A stretch of 64,000 bases of DNA, from contig NZ_JAGQBU010000008.1 in NCBI RefSeq assembly GCF_024345795.1, positions 1 to 64,000 of the forward strand, given 5' to 3'. Shown in pieces: positions 54,309 through 62,857 of the stretch. Made by a program: the position numbers and the translations under genes. This stretch comes from Synechococcus sp. J7-Johnson. GTDB taxonomy: Bacteria; Cyanobacteriota; Cyanobacteriia; PCC-6307; Cyanobiaceae. Position 1 is the stretch's first letter. Each line of letters opens with the position of its first letter. The notes beneath the pieces were generated by a model. The model ran no database searches and was not told the DNA's origin. It worked only from the letters and a program-made list of their open reading frames with translations.

Positions 54309-55208
54309 ATGGGCCTCTCCCTGATCGAGGCTGCCAAACACGAGACGCGGGTGGAGCGCCTGGCCGTGATCAAGACCTTCACTGAGGGTCAACTGATCAG
54401 CCGCCTGCCCTTCCGCAACCTGCTTGGTGGTGCTCTCAAGTTCGCCGTCGAGAAGAAAATGCCCCGCGTCGGCTTCCGCGCCGTCAATGAGGGCTACCGC
54501 CGTGATTACGGCGCCGTCGAGAACGACACCGAGTTCGTCCACCTCTTTGGGGGGGACCTTGATGTGGACCGCTCGATCGTGGACCTCAACGGCCCTGAGG
54601 CCAGGGCTTCCCAGACCGAGCAGAAGGTGCGCTCAATGCGGCTCACCCTGGAAGCAGCTGTGATCAACGGCGATGCCGCCTTCGACCCCCGTGCCTTCAA
54701 CGGCCTCAGCAAGCGGCTCACCCCCGGCGGCCCCCAGACCGTCGACAACACCTCAGGCAGCGTCAAGCTCACCCGCCTGGAGGCCCTGGTGGACTCCGTC
54801 AATGCCTACGGCAGCGAGAAGGTGCTGCTCACCAGCAAGGCGGGCCGGCGTCAGATCAGCTCCGCCTGCCGCGCCGCAGGCGGTGATCTCTACCAGGTGA
54901 TGGACGGCCGCCACTGGTTTGAGGACACCGAAATCCTCTGCCTGGAGGAGGACGCCAACGGCAACGACGTTCTGGGCTTTGGGGAAGCGGGCGGCACCAC
55001 CTCGATCTACTGCTGCGCCTTTGGCGACGAGCAGATGACCGGCCTGCAGGGACCGTTCGAGGGCCGCTACGGCATCTCGGTGCGGGACTTCGGCGAAGTG
55101 CAGGACGCCCCTGTCTTCCGCACCCGCGTCGATTGGTACGTGGGCTTCGCCGTGTGCGATCAGAAGGCGATCGGGCGGCTGTTCAACATCGGCCCCGCTC
55201 TGACCTGA
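54309..55208 (+). CDS. Major capsid protein
   Basis: 299 residues. The start MGLSLIEAAKHETRVERLAV has the N-terminus usual for HK97-like major capsid proteins of this group (M-x-L-x-L-x-E-A), then LISRLPFRNLLGGALKF, GFRAVNEGYRRDYG, LDVDRSIVD and a C-terminal GISVRDFGEV ... VDWYVGFAVCDQKAIGRLF. RBS GGAG lies 6 bp upstream. It builds the icosahedral shell. Scaffold and portal genes, normally adjacent, are over 32 kb away. Confidence 0.85.
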   Translation: MGLSLIEAAKHETRVERLAVIKTFTEGQLISRLPFRNLLGGALKFAVEKKMPRVGFRAVNEGYRRDYGAVENDTEFVHLFGGDLDVDRSIVDLNGPEARASQTEQKVRSMRLTLEAAVINGDAAFDPRAFNGLSKRLTPGGPQTVDNTSGSVKLTRLEALVDSVNAYGSEKVLLTSKAGRRQISSACRAAGGDLYQVMDGRHWFEDTEILCLEEDANGNDVLGFGEAGGTTSIYCCAFGDEQMTGLQGPFEGRYGISVRDFGEVQDAPVFRTRVDWYVGFAVCDQKAIGRLFNIGPALT

Positions 55209-55265
55209 GGGCCAGAGGCCCGAGGCCCAGAGGGCCACACCGCTCGATCCGTTTCTCCTGAGGAC

Positions 55266-55697
55266 ATGACCATGACCGCTTCCGGCAACAAGCTCATCGA
55301 TGCCGCCACCACGCTGGTGGGCTGGATCAACTACAGCGCCACCGACCCGTTCGAGCGCACCCGGGTGAGTGCTGAGATCGTGCGCCTGAGCGTTCCGCTC
55401 GACACCGTCGAGCACTTCACCCTGCTGTTCTCCCACCCCGGTGCCGCTGCTGCGGTGACGGCCGTGCTGCAGGTGGCCCCGCTGCTCAAGGACGGCACCA
55501 CCGGCACCTGGGTGACGGCCGCCACCGTGGCGATCCCCGCCGCTGGCGGCCAGATCGAGGCGACGATCAGCGGCGATGCCCTGGTGCCCGCCGCTGGTGA
55601 TCTGGCCAACGTGGTTGACCCGTGCTTCTTCTTTGCGCGCGCAACCCTGACGCCATCGACGCCCGCTGGTGCCCACGTCAGCCTCACCCACGGTTGA
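55266..55697 (+). CDS. Structural phage protein, unknown
   Basis: 143 residues, beta-rich (VSAEIVRLSVPLDTVEHFTL, GTWVTAATVAIPAAGGQIEA), ending PAGAHVSLTHG. Immediately downstream of the capsid gene; could be a head-decoration or minor head protein. ATG at 55266 or 55272. Confidence 0.6.
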   Translation: MTMTASGNKLIDAATTLVGWINYSATDPFERTRVSAEIVRLSVPLDTVEHFTLLFSHPGAAAAVTAVLQVAPLLKDGTTGTWVTAATVAIPAAGGQIEATISGDALVPAAGDLANVVDPCFFFARATLTPSTPAGAHVSLTHG

Positions 55698-55701
55698 GCC
55701 G

Positions 55702-56634
55702 ATGAGTGACTCCGGCCCTGACGACCTCAATGGCTCCGTGATTGAGGCGACGGCGCTCGCCAATCCAGTCGTGCGCCCCACGGTGCCCGGCTCCCCCTGG
55801 GCGCCGCCTCAAGCCCTGACGCAGGGCTCGGATCCGACGGTGCCGACGGCGCCGCCGCTCGATCCGTTGCCCGATGAACTCTCTGATCGCGTCCGACCCT
55901 CTGATCCGACGATGTCGATGCCACTCACCGATGCGATGCCGAGGCTGGATGTCCCCCCCGAGGGGATGATCCGGATCACCCGTGGCAGTGAGACCCGCTA
56001 CTGCTTCCCGTGTCACATGGACGGTTGGCAGACCCTGGGCTGGCAGGCGCACGCTCCCAGCCTTCCGGGTGCTGATGGGGAGAACGGTGGATCGCCGGTT
56101 GATCCGCCTGACTCGGTTCCAACGATCACCGCGATCAAAGGCGGACCATTTGTGGTCAAGGGCGAGACCGTGGAGGCGTTCGTTGTTGGTACGGGCTTCT
56201 CTGCTGATGGTGACCTTGAGGTCCGTGGTGAGAGCCAGGCAGAGGCAGGTGACTACAGCTTCCTCAGCGCCACGGAGTTGAGCTTCCAGCTGGATTGCAG
56301 CCTGATCACTGAACCTGTCCGGCTGCCGGTGGTGGCGGTGAACAGTGCGGGCAGGAGCACGCCGTTCCTGCTTCCGGTGGTGGCCGCCGGATCTGTAAGT
56401 GCAGCGGTTGCGGATGCAGCGGTGGCGGCCTCGCTGCCTGAGTTTGCGGCGATGACCAAGGCGCAGATCATCGCCGAGGTGGAGCGCCGCTACGGCGTGG
56501 CGCTGGATCCGGGCATGACCAAGGCGGAGCTGGTGGCCGAGGCTGAGCGGCTGACCTCCGGTGGCCTGACTTCCGAGGCGGAACCTGACTCCCGAGGCGA
56601 GCTCCCGGCCCTGCCGCTGGATCTGCTGCGCTGA
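55702..56634 (+). CDS. Structural protein with IPT-like and SAP/HeH-like parts
   Basis: 310 residues. Disordered Pro-rich start (TVPGSPWAPPQALTQGSDPT), an Ig-like/IPT segment (ITAIKGGPFVVKGETVEAFV ... VGTGFSADGDLEVRG) and a C-terminal helix-extended-loop-helix pair (MTKAQIIAEVERRYGVALDP, then MTKAELVAEAERL) resembling SAP/HeH. Probably a virion or tail protein binding carbohydrate or DNA. Starts 4 bp after the previous gene. Confidence 0.6.
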   Translation: MSDSGPDDLNGSVIEATALANPVVRPTVPGSPWAPPQALTQGSDPTVPTAPPLDPLPDELSDRVRPSDPTMSMPLTDAMPRLDVPPEGMIRITRGSETRYCFPCHMDGWQTLGWQAHAPSLPGADGENGGSPVDPPDSVPTITAIKGGPFVVKGETVEAFVVGTGFSADGDLEVRGESQAEAGDYSFLSATELSFQLDCSLITEPVRLPVVAVNSAGRSTPFLLPVVAAGSVSAAVADAAVAASLPEFAAMTKAQIIAEVERRYGVALDPGMTKAELVAEAERLTSGGLTSEAEPDSRGELPALPLDLLR

Positions 56635-56649
56635 TCCCGTCGCACCGCC

Positions 56650-57432
56650 ATGCCTTACCCGCTGCCTACTGGCCTCGATGACACCAGCGGGCGGGTGCGG
56701 ATCCTCCCGCCAGTTGGCTGCCCGGGCAGCGAGGAATGGGTGCTGCTCCATGAGGCACCGCGCTGGCGGGAGCTGAGCTTCCGGCTGGGGCCGGTGCCGG
56801 CGCTGCCGCTGGAGCTGTTCTGGATGCCAGCGCCCAGCCGCTGGAATGATCCGCTCGGCTCAGCGCCGATCGAGCTGGCGGTGAACCCACTGGGACTGCC
56901 GGCCCAGGACTTTCAGGTGGACTGGGGTGATGGCAGCAGCGAAACCGTGCCGTGGACGCCCTACCGGCCGGATGTGCCCAAGGTGCGGCATGTCTACGGG
57001 CAGCGGCTGGACCTGACCGTGACGGTGACGATGGGGGTGAACATCGCCACCTTGGCGGTGGCGCTGCTGGGCTGCCCGCTGCCGCCCAACATGATCCCGA
57101 CGTCCCCAACTGGCGGCGCCGCTGGCGGCAGCTTGGTGGGCGTGGAGCCGCTGGTGCCGAGCGACGGCCTCGATGGGCTGGCCTACAACGGCAGCCGCGC
57201 CGAGGTGTGGCGGCTGCGCCTGCACCCCCAGGGCGGCCTGGCGCTGCTGCCTTCGCCGGTGGATGGCAAGCCGTCGCTGGTGGTGATGAACGGCTCCGGC
57301 GCAGCCAGCCGCGGCACCCGCTGGTATGCGGGTGATGGGCCACCGCCCAGCGAGGGGCTCAACCCGACGCCGGCACCGGGGGATCTGTACCTCAACCGGA
57401 CGAACGGCCAGGTGTTCGAACTGATCGTGTGA
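56650..57432 (+). CDS. Tail-type protein with PKD-like segment
   Basis: 260 residues. FQVDWGDGSSETVPWTPYRP is a PKD/Ig-like motif (WGDGS). The C-terminus (RWYAGDGPPPSEGL ... GDLYLNRTNGQVFELIV) matches the linker found in the collagen-like fibre at 58990 ([13 protein letters not shown] ... [15 protein letters not shown]), so both proteins probably feed one fibre. Confidence 0.65.
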   Translation: MPYPLPTGLDDTSGRVRILPPVGCPGSEEWVLLHEAPRWRELSFRLGPVPALPLELFWMPAPSRWNDPLGSAPIELAVNPLGLPAQDFQVDWGDGSSETVPWTPYRPDVPKVRHVYGQRLDLTVTVTMGVNIATLAVALLGCPLPPNMIPTSPTGGAAGGSLVGVEPLVPSDGLDGLAYNGSRAEVWRLRLHPQGGLALLPSPVDGKPSLVVMNGSGAASRGTRWYAGDGPPPSEGLNPTPAPGDLYLNRTNGQVFELIV

Positions 57433-57455
57433 GGCCAAGGCCCCGCCAGCGCCGG

Positions 57456-57473
57456 TGGCAATAGCTGGGGTGA
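57456..57473 (+). promoter_or_regulatory. TGGCAATAG box before first fibre gene
   Basis: TGGCAATAGCTGGGGTGA, identical over 18 bp to the copy at 21031; its first base is 34 bp before the ATG at 57490. GGGGGAG RBS follows. Confidence 0.6.
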
Positions 57474-57489
57474 AACGCTGGGGGAGTGG

Positions 57490-57870
57490 ATGACGTCTTG
57501 GGGCGCCCTCGGGTTGTCGCTGCGGGGGCCGGAAGGCCCAGCTGGAGCTGCTGGTCCGGCGGGCAGCCAGGGCCCAGCCGGCGCCCAGGGCCCCCAAGGT
57601 GTGCCCGGCACCACAGGCAACACCGGACCAGCCGGGCCCACCGGAGCAACGGGACCAGGCGGAGCGACTGGTCCAGCTGGAGCCACCGGCAGCCAGGGCC
57701 CAGCCGGCCCTGCTGGGCCGAGTGTGTGGGGCGGCATCACCGGCAGCTTGAGCAGCCAGGCCGATCTGCAGGCGGCGCTCAACCTCAAGCTCAATGCCTC
57801 CAGGCTGACGGTGGGACCAACGGCACCAGCCAGCCCCCAGGTCAACGACCTCTGGGTGGACACCAACTGA
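57490..57870 (+). CDS. Short collagen-like tail fibre protein
   Basis: 126 residues. About 22 Gly-X-Y triplets ([20 protein letters not shown] ... GPAGP) between a short MTSWG head and a C-terminal segment ([20 protein letters not shown], then [11 protein letters not shown]). Collagen triplets form trimeric rods in phage fibres. Stop overlaps the next start (TGATG). Confidence 0.85.
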   Translation: MTSWGALGLSLRGPEGPAGAAGPAGSQGPAGAQGPQGVPGTTGNTGPAGPTGATGPGGATGPAGATGSQGPAGPAGPSVWGGITGSLSSQADLQAALNLKLNASRLTVGPTAPASPQVNDLWVDTN

Positions 57871-58688
57871 TGGCGATCACGAACCGCGACCAGTTGATTG
57901 CGGCGCTGACGCTCTCGCGCAACGCCCTGATCGACAAGGCGAGCCTCACCAACGCTGTCGCAGGCCGCTTCTATTCGCTCTGGCGGGCGACGGGCCAGCC
58001 GGGCCAGGGCGCCATCCCCACCACGGCGGCGGTCTGCACCCGTGCCACGACTGGGGCACTGCCGCTCACGAATCAGACACCGCCGTTGGCCAGTTACATC
58101 GCCTGGCTGGATCTGGTGACGGCCAACAGCGCCACCAACCTCAGCGTCCATGACCGGCTCTGTCACCAGGGCGGCCTCTCGGGCACCGTTGCTTCCCCGA
58201 CGGTGCAGACCACCAACCTGCCCCTCACCCTCACCGGCGTTGCCGCTGATCGGATCGGCGCGGTGGACCTCTCTGAGCTCTGCTGGTGGCTGGAGTGGAC
58301 CACGGACACTGGCGCCACGGGCGTCAACGCCACGGTGAACGTGACCTATGCCGATGACACCACCGGAGACGTGGTGATCGCCCTGGCGGCCACCAGCCGC
58401 GCCTCCGGCCTCTATCCGATCCTCCCCGCTGCGGGCAAGAGCGGGATCAAGCAGGTCAACAGCGTGACGCTGAGCGCCACCACCGGCACAGCCGGGGCTT
58501 TCGGGGTGACGTGCACCCGCTTTTTGACCGGCACCACGACGATGGTGGCCAACAAGAGCGAGATCCGCGACTGGGCTGGCCTGGGCTTGCCGGTGGTGCC
58601 CAATGACGCCTGCCTGGCGCTGCTGATGTTCTGCTCGACTACCACCACCGGCGCGGTGCGGGGCCTGCTCAAGCTGGCGGTGGGCTGA
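57870..58688 (+). CDS. Tail-fibre-associated protein, unknown
   Basis: 272 residues, [20 protein letters not shown], then beta-rich Thr/Ala sequence with ATVNVTYADDTTGDVVIALA and TTMVANKSEIRDWAGLGLPV. Likely a virion protein of the fibre or receptor-binding assembly; no domain recognised. Upstream extension into the collagen gene is rejected. Confidence 0.65.
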   Translation: MAITNRDQLIAALTLSRNALIDKASLTNAVAGRFYSLWRATGQPGQGAIPTTAAVCTRATTGALPLTNQTPPLASYIAWLDLVTANSATNLSVHDRLCHQGGLSGTVASPTVQTTNLPLTLTGVAADRIGAVDLSELCWWLEWTTDTGATGVNATVNVTYADDTTGDVVIALAATSRASGLYPILPAAGKSGIKQVNSVTLSATTGTAGAFGVTCTRFLTGTTTMVANKSEIRDWAGLGLPVVPNDACLALLMFCSTTTTGAVRGLLKLAVG

Positions 58689-58691
58689 GCG

Positions 58692-58937
58692 ATGCGCAGG
58701 CGTCAGGACCCGATCGGGCCCTTCGAGGGTGGCCAGGGCAACTGGGACCAGGGACCGGCGGGGCGGATCGTCACCGAAGAGTTCTTCGGGGTGAGGACGG
58801 CCAGCCCAGGTGCTGCGATGACCTACCTCGGCATCGATCGGGGCTTTCAGCCGATCACCGCCAAGGTCTGGACCGGCAGCGCCTGGATCCTGCGGCCGAT
58901 TCGCTTCTGGAGTGGAGCGGCCTGGGTGCTGACCTGA
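58692..58937 (+). CDS. Small tail protein, unknown
   Basis: 81 residues ending AKVWTGSAWILRPIRFWSGA AWVLT. The G-S-A-W-I-L repeats (WTGSAWIL, WSGAAWVL) resemble short phage tip proteins. Placed between two fibre genes. Confidence 0.6.
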   Translation: MRRRQDPIGPFEGGQGNWDQGPAGRIVTEEFFGVRTASPGAAMTYLGIDRGFQPITAKVWTGSAWILRPIRFWSGAAWVLT

Positions 58938-58955
58938 GGGGCCTGCTCGCATCAA

Positions 58956-58973
58956 TGGCAATAGCTCGTGAGA
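58956..58973 (+). promoter_or_regulatory. TGGCAATAG box before long fibre gene
   Basis: TGGCAATAGCTCGTGAGAAC, first base 34 bp before the ATG at 58990, the same spacing as at 57456. Confidence 0.6.
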
Positions 58974-58989
58974 ACGGCCTGCAGAGCTG

Positions 58990-60252
58990 ATGACCTCCTG
59001 GGCGAACACCGGCTCGATCCGTGGACCGCAGGGGGTGCCTGGACCGACGGGCCCCACGGGACCGGCAGGCCCGGCAGGCAGCCAAGGAAATGCTGGCCCC
59101 CAGGGTTCACCTGGCCCCACCGGCAGCCAGGGGCCAGCGGGAGCCATCGGCCCCGCAGGCAGCACGGGAGCAGCTGGCCCCCAGGGCCCGGCTGGTCCCC
59201 AGGGCACCGCCGGCACCGGTATCAACCTCAAGGGCAGTGTTCCCACCTTCTCGGCGTTGCCGACGACCAACCGCCAGCAGGGGGACGCCTACATCGTTCA
59301 GGACGAGAACGACAGCCTCTACAGCTGGAACGCATCCGGCAGCGCCTGGGTGAACGCCGGGCCGATCTCAGGCCCCGCGGGCCCCGCTGGACCGACCGGC
59401 GCCGTGGGCCCAGCTGGCCCCACCGGCCCTACCGGACCGGCCGGCAGCACCGGTGCCGCTGGACCGCAGGGGATCCAGGGACCGATCGGTGCCACCGGTG
59501 GTGCCGGCGCCCAGGGTGCCCGCGGCACGGGCTGGTATGTAGGCAGCGGCCCGCCGCCAGCCTCGATCCCCGGCCAGATCACCGGAGACCTCTACCTCGA
59601 TCAAAGCAACGGCGATGTCTACAAGCTCGGCGCGACGCCGACGGGAACCCCGGTGGCCAGCCTGCCGGCGATCGGTGCGGCCTACGAGGGCGGCTACTAC
59701 GGCGGGCTGATCTCCCAGAGCATGAACGGCGTGGCCACCCACGCCCTGATCATTTCCCCCAAGGCCAGCGGCCAGAGCAGCCGGGCCTGCAAGACCAGCA
59801 ATACGGCAACCACGGGGGCATCGAGCACCTTCGATGGCTGGGCGAACAGCAACGCCGCCAACGATGCGGCTCACCCGGCTACCCAGTGGGCGCGGGGGCT
59901 CTCCATCGCGACCTTCACCGACTGGTACATCCCGGCGCTGTTCGAGCTGGAGATCCTCTATCGGCGTTTCAAGCCGGACGGGAGCGAGGGCAACGTGACC
60001 ACCCACGGCGCCAACCCCTATGCGGTGCCGGCCAGTGCCAACTACACCTTCTCGTCTCCTGCTCAGACCACCTTCCCGCTTTTTGCGATCGGCGGTGCCC
60101 AGGAGTTCCTGGCCGGCGGGATGGGCACCTCCACCCAGGACTCGGCCACCACCCATCAGGTGCAGGACTGGTTCTATGGCAACTGGGAGCCGCTGGGCAA
60201 GACGTTTCCCCAGACCGTGCGGGCGATCCGCAAGATCCAGGTGATCCCCTGA
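58990..60252 (+). CDS. Long collagen-like tail fibre with DUF1566/Lcl tip
   Basis: 420 residues. Starts MTSWANTGS, about 26 Gly-X-Y triplets in two blocks split by a non-collagen insert ([31 protein letters not shown]), the [10 protein letters not shown] linker, then a C-terminal tip of DUF1566/Lcl type ([10 protein letters not shown] ... [37 protein letters not shown]-like). The tip likely binds the host surface. Start and promoter box resemble those of the short fibre gene. Confidence 0.85.
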   Translation: MTSWANTGSIRGPQGVPGPTGPTGPAGPAGSQGNAGPQGSPGPTGSQGPAGAIGPAGSTGAAGPQGPAGPQGTAGTGINLKGSVPTFSALPTTNRQQGDAYIVQDENDSLYSWNASGSAWVNAGPISGPAGPAGPTGAVGPAGPTGPTGPAGSTGAAGPQGIQGPIGATGGAGAQGARGTGWYVGSGPPPASIPGQITGDLYLDQSNGDVYKLGATPTGTPVASLPAIGAAYEGGYYGGLISQSMNGVATHALIISPKASGQSSRACKTSNTATTGASSTFDGWANSNAANDAAHPATQWARGLSIATFTDWYIPALFELEILYRRFKPDGSEGNVTTHGANPYAVPASANYTFSSPAQTTFPLFAIGGAQEFLAGGMGTSTQDSATTHQVQDWFYGNWEPLGKTFPQTVRAIRKIQVIP

Positions 60253-60686
60253 TGCCAGTTGCTCCCCGCTGGGTACCGCGGATCGACACGCCCCGGCGGG
60301 CCCTTGAGCAGCAGACCAGTGGGCCGCTGAGTGGCCCAACGATGCTGGATCTGAGCTTTGCGGGCCTCGGCGTGGATGGCCTGTTCCTGGAGGTGAGCTG
60401 CTCGGTGGCCGCCTGGGTGAGCTTCTATGACTCTCCGGCGGCACGGACGGCGGACGCCGCCCGGCCGATTGAGGAGGACCCACCGCTCTCGGCCGGTGTG
60501 TTGCTCGACCTGCGCTTCTCCGCCGACACGCCGACCCTCAAGCTGGCGCCGCTCAGCAGCTATAGCAACGGCGAGATCCCCCTGCAGCAGCGGCTCTGGG
60601 CCAGGGTGCGCACCGAGGTGACGGGCGCCCACACGGCCAGTCTGGGCGTGCTGGCTCTGGTGCTCAACGATTCGGTGGGCGGCTGA
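60252..60686 (+). CDS. Tail-fibre-region protein, unknown
   Basis: 144 residues, beta-rich; VSCSVAAWVSFYDSPAARTA and LLDLRFSADTPTLKLAPLSS. Its ATG overlaps the previous stop (TGATG). Probable virion protein; no domain. Confidence 0.6.
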   Translation: MPVAPRWVPRIDTPRRALEQQTSGPLSGPTMLDLSFAGLGVDGLFLEVSCSVAAWVSFYDSPAARTADAARPIEEDPPLSAGVLLDLRFSADTPTLKLAPLSSYSNGEIPLQQRLWARVRTEVTGAHTASLGVLALVLNDSVGG

Positions 60687-61555
60687 TGGCAGCGACGATC
60701 ACCGATCTCAGCCGCCGCGGAGACCAGGGCTTTGCCCTCCCGGGCCTGTTTGCTGAGGCCCATGCCCTGCTGATGGCCTGGATCACGGCGGCCAACGGCC
60801 AGAACCCCACCCAGCTACTGAGCGTGCTCACTGGCCCCACCGCTGCGCCGGGCTTCTGCGGCTGGACGATCAAGGCACGCCTGGCGGCGCTCAGCGGCGG
60901 CTCTCCGGTGGAGCTCATGGGCCAGTGGGTGGCGAACCTGACGACGGGCGCTGTGACCACCCACGCCGGTCTGGCCTCGGGGTTCACAGCCGGTCCCGCC
61001 CTCGGTGGCCACGGCAGTCTCACGGGCGGGGTGGGCAGCACCAGTTCCCTGATCACCCTCCCCCCTCAACCGCTGCCGCTGGGGGCGGTGGTGGCCTCCT
61101 CCCTGGCGGCAGGCCAGGAGTTCTTCTGCTTTGCCTTCTCTCAGCACTCCTTCTCCAACCGGCAGGCGGTGGCGCTGCTGATCGCCAAGGACGTGGTCTC
61201 AGGCCAGTGGCACCTCTCGCTCACCGACATGGCCGGTGTGATCGCCACGGTGGCCTGGAACCTGGCACGCCCCCAGGTGCAGCTCTCCACGGCCTTCCGC
61301 GCTGACTTCTTCTCATCGGCGGCGCCGCTGATGCTGGTGCGCCCGGCCCAGTGGCTGCCGATCACACCGACGATCGTCTACCAGGTGCCGCTGCCGCCGG
61401 TGCAGTGGTGGGACCCGGTGGCGTTGCCGGCGGACCTGGCGCTCTACAACCGCACCTTCACAAGCCTTGGGTACATCAAGCCGGCTGATGGCAGCGAGTG
61501 GTTGCAACTCGGCCCGTCACGCCTGGTGGTGCGGCTCAAGGACCACACCAGCTGA
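60686..61555 (+). CDS. Large-repeat tail region protein, unknown
   Basis: 289 residues, MAATITDLSRRGDQGFALPG; many hydrophobic beta stretches with GSTSSLITLPPQPLPLGAVV and FFCFAFSQHSFSNRQAVALL. Overlaps the preceding stop (TGATG). Same operon as the fibres; the segment FFCFAFSQ/FFCYTIAP is shared with the next gene, so the two may be paralogues. Confidence 0.6.
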   Translation: MAATITDLSRRGDQGFALPGLFAEAHALLMAWITAANGQNPTQLLSVLTGPTAAPGFCGWTIKARLAALSGGSPVELMGQWVANLTTGAVTTHAGLASGFTAGPALGGHGSLTGGVGSTSSLITLPPQPLPLGAVVASSLAAGQEFFCFAFSQHSFSNRQAVALLIAKDVVSGQWHLSLTDMAGVIATVAWNLARPQVQLSTAFRADFFSSAAPLMLVRPAQWLPITPTIVYQVPLPPVQWWDPVALPADLALYNRTFTSLGYIKPADGSEWLQLGPSRLVVRLKDHTS

Positions 61556-61559
61556 ACCG

Positions 61560-62762
61560 ATGACCCTCACCTGCTCCGCCCTGCAATGGCCGCTGTGGAA
61601 CTGGACCAGCAAGTTGGCCACTGATCCGGGCCAGAAGCTGGCGGAGGCCTTCAGTGCCTTTGCGGCGGAGGTGAATGCCACGCCGGCCAATGCCCTGGTG
61701 CCACTGTCGCTGATCAAGGATCACAGCGCCGCGACGGGCACCACCACCTACGGCTATGTCTGGCGGCTGGGCCATCCCCAGACTCCGGTGCTGCTCAGCT
61801 TCTCTAACAGCTCCAAGGTTCAGGGCTACAACTCCAGCAGCAGCTCGGCGCGCCTGCTGCTGGGCCTCGAGAGCGCCTACACCAACGACAGCAGCAACGG
61901 CGGCTACGGCAGCTTCTCGGCGACTCTCTTCAGCGTCAATGCCGGCCTGTCGCACTACGCCTCCGATGGCACACCCACCTGGGATCTGGCCGGCTTTCTG
62001 TTGATTCAGGCCGATACGACGCCAGGCCGTGAATTCTTCTGCTACACGATCGCGCCGGTCGGCACCGACATCAACACGCAGAATCACACGCTGCTGTTGT
62101 TCCGCTCGCCGGTAGTGAGCGGCTGGAGTGTGCTTCTCAACCGCTCCAACTCCTACACCGGCATGTTCTATTCGCAGAACAGCTACACCTGGAGCAACAA
62201 CGCCGTGGTGGCGGCCTCGATCATTCCGCTCCCACCCACTGGCAGCGACCAGCAACTGATTCGTGGCTGCGGGTTGTATGCGAACACCGCCAGCGGCCTG
62301 TTCGCGCCGGGGATCCTCCAGCCACGCATCGCGCTGCCGGACTGCTTCTGGTTGGGCAGCAACCAGCACTCCGACCCGCGCCGTCTGGGCCGGGTGAGCA
62401 ACCCCGGCGGAGTCGGCACCTTTTACCAGCTGGCGGCGGCCTACAGCGGCGCCACCGACCTCTGGTACCTCAACCCACCGGGGACGCAACCACGGGCGGG
62501 CTGGGACACGGTCGGTTCCTTGCCCTGGACCACGATCCCGGATCGGCTGAGCTTCTGCCCCCTGCTCACGCCTGGGCCCGTGGCGATGGGACCAACCACC
62601 GGCCCGGATTTCCTGATCGACTGGTCAACGGCAGCGCTCGGTGCCCCGGGCGTGCGCCAGCACCCCTTCTATGCCAAGCAGCTCCAGGGGGGTGGGGGAT
62701 CTGGTGGAGGTGGCAGCGGCCGTCCGAGCAGCGGAGTGCTCTGGCCGCGGGGGGCGCCATGA
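61560..62762 (+). CDS. Tail region protein, possible paralogue
   Basis: 400 residues, MTLTCSALQWPLWNWTSKLA. Contains LLLGLESAYTNDSSNGGYGS, REFFCYTIAPVGTDINTQNH and a Gly-rich C-terminus (LQGGGGSGGGGSGRPSSGVL). Resembles the preceding gene in the FFC motif and in the arrangement of beta stretches. Probably a receptor-binding or tail structural protein. Confidence 0.6.
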   Translation: MTLTCSALQWPLWNWTSKLATDPGQKLAEAFSAFAAEVNATPANALVPLSLIKDHSAATGTTTYGYVWRLGHPQTPVLLSFSNSSKVQGYNSSSSSARLLLGLESAYTNDSSNGGYGSFSATLFSVNAGLSHYASDGTPTWDLAGFLLIQADTTPGREFFCYTIAPVGTDINTQNHTLLLFRSPVVSGWSVLLNRSNSYTGMFYSQNSYTWSNNAVVAASIIPLPPTGSDQQLIRGCGLYANTASGLFAPGILQPRIALPDCFWLGSNQHSDPRRLGRVSNPGGVGTFYQLAAAYSGATDLWYLNPPGTQPRAGWDTVGSLPWTTIPDRLSFCPLLTPGPVAMGPTTGPDFLIDWSTAALGAPGVRQHPFYAKQLQGGGGSGGGGSGRPSSGVLWPRGAP

Positions 62763-62857
62763 GCGACTGTTGTGAAGCCCCAGGAATGTCTCAGCCAGCA
62801 CCCCCGCCAGTGGGCCCATTGCCGCTTCTCGGGGATCGGAGCAGCCAGCCGCTGATC
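62759..62857 (+). pseudogene. Start of a phage gene, possibly interrupted
   Basis: ATG at 62759 overlaps the previous stop (ATGA), and the first ~33 codons (SDCCEAPGMSQPAPPPVGPL, PLLGDRSSQP) look like a phage-style N-terminus. Further reading is antisense to the minus-strand gene starting its 3' end at 62858. Either a short gene ends near here by other means or it was truncated when the neighbouring DNA joined. Confidence 0.35.

Noticed and set aside
57486-58688. 400-codon frame joining the first fibre region to the next gene
   Set aside because: The upstream part is an alternate frame of the collagen repeats; the gene starts at 57870 with a TGATG overlap.
57183-59270. 695-codon frame antisense to the fibre genes
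   Set aside because: Its Gly/Pro-rich repeats simply mirror the collagen triplets on the other strand.
57520-59540. Short tandem DNA repeats that might suggest a CRISPR array
   Set aside because: They encode in-frame Gly-X-Y triplets, have no constant repeat/spacer pattern and no cas genes nearby.
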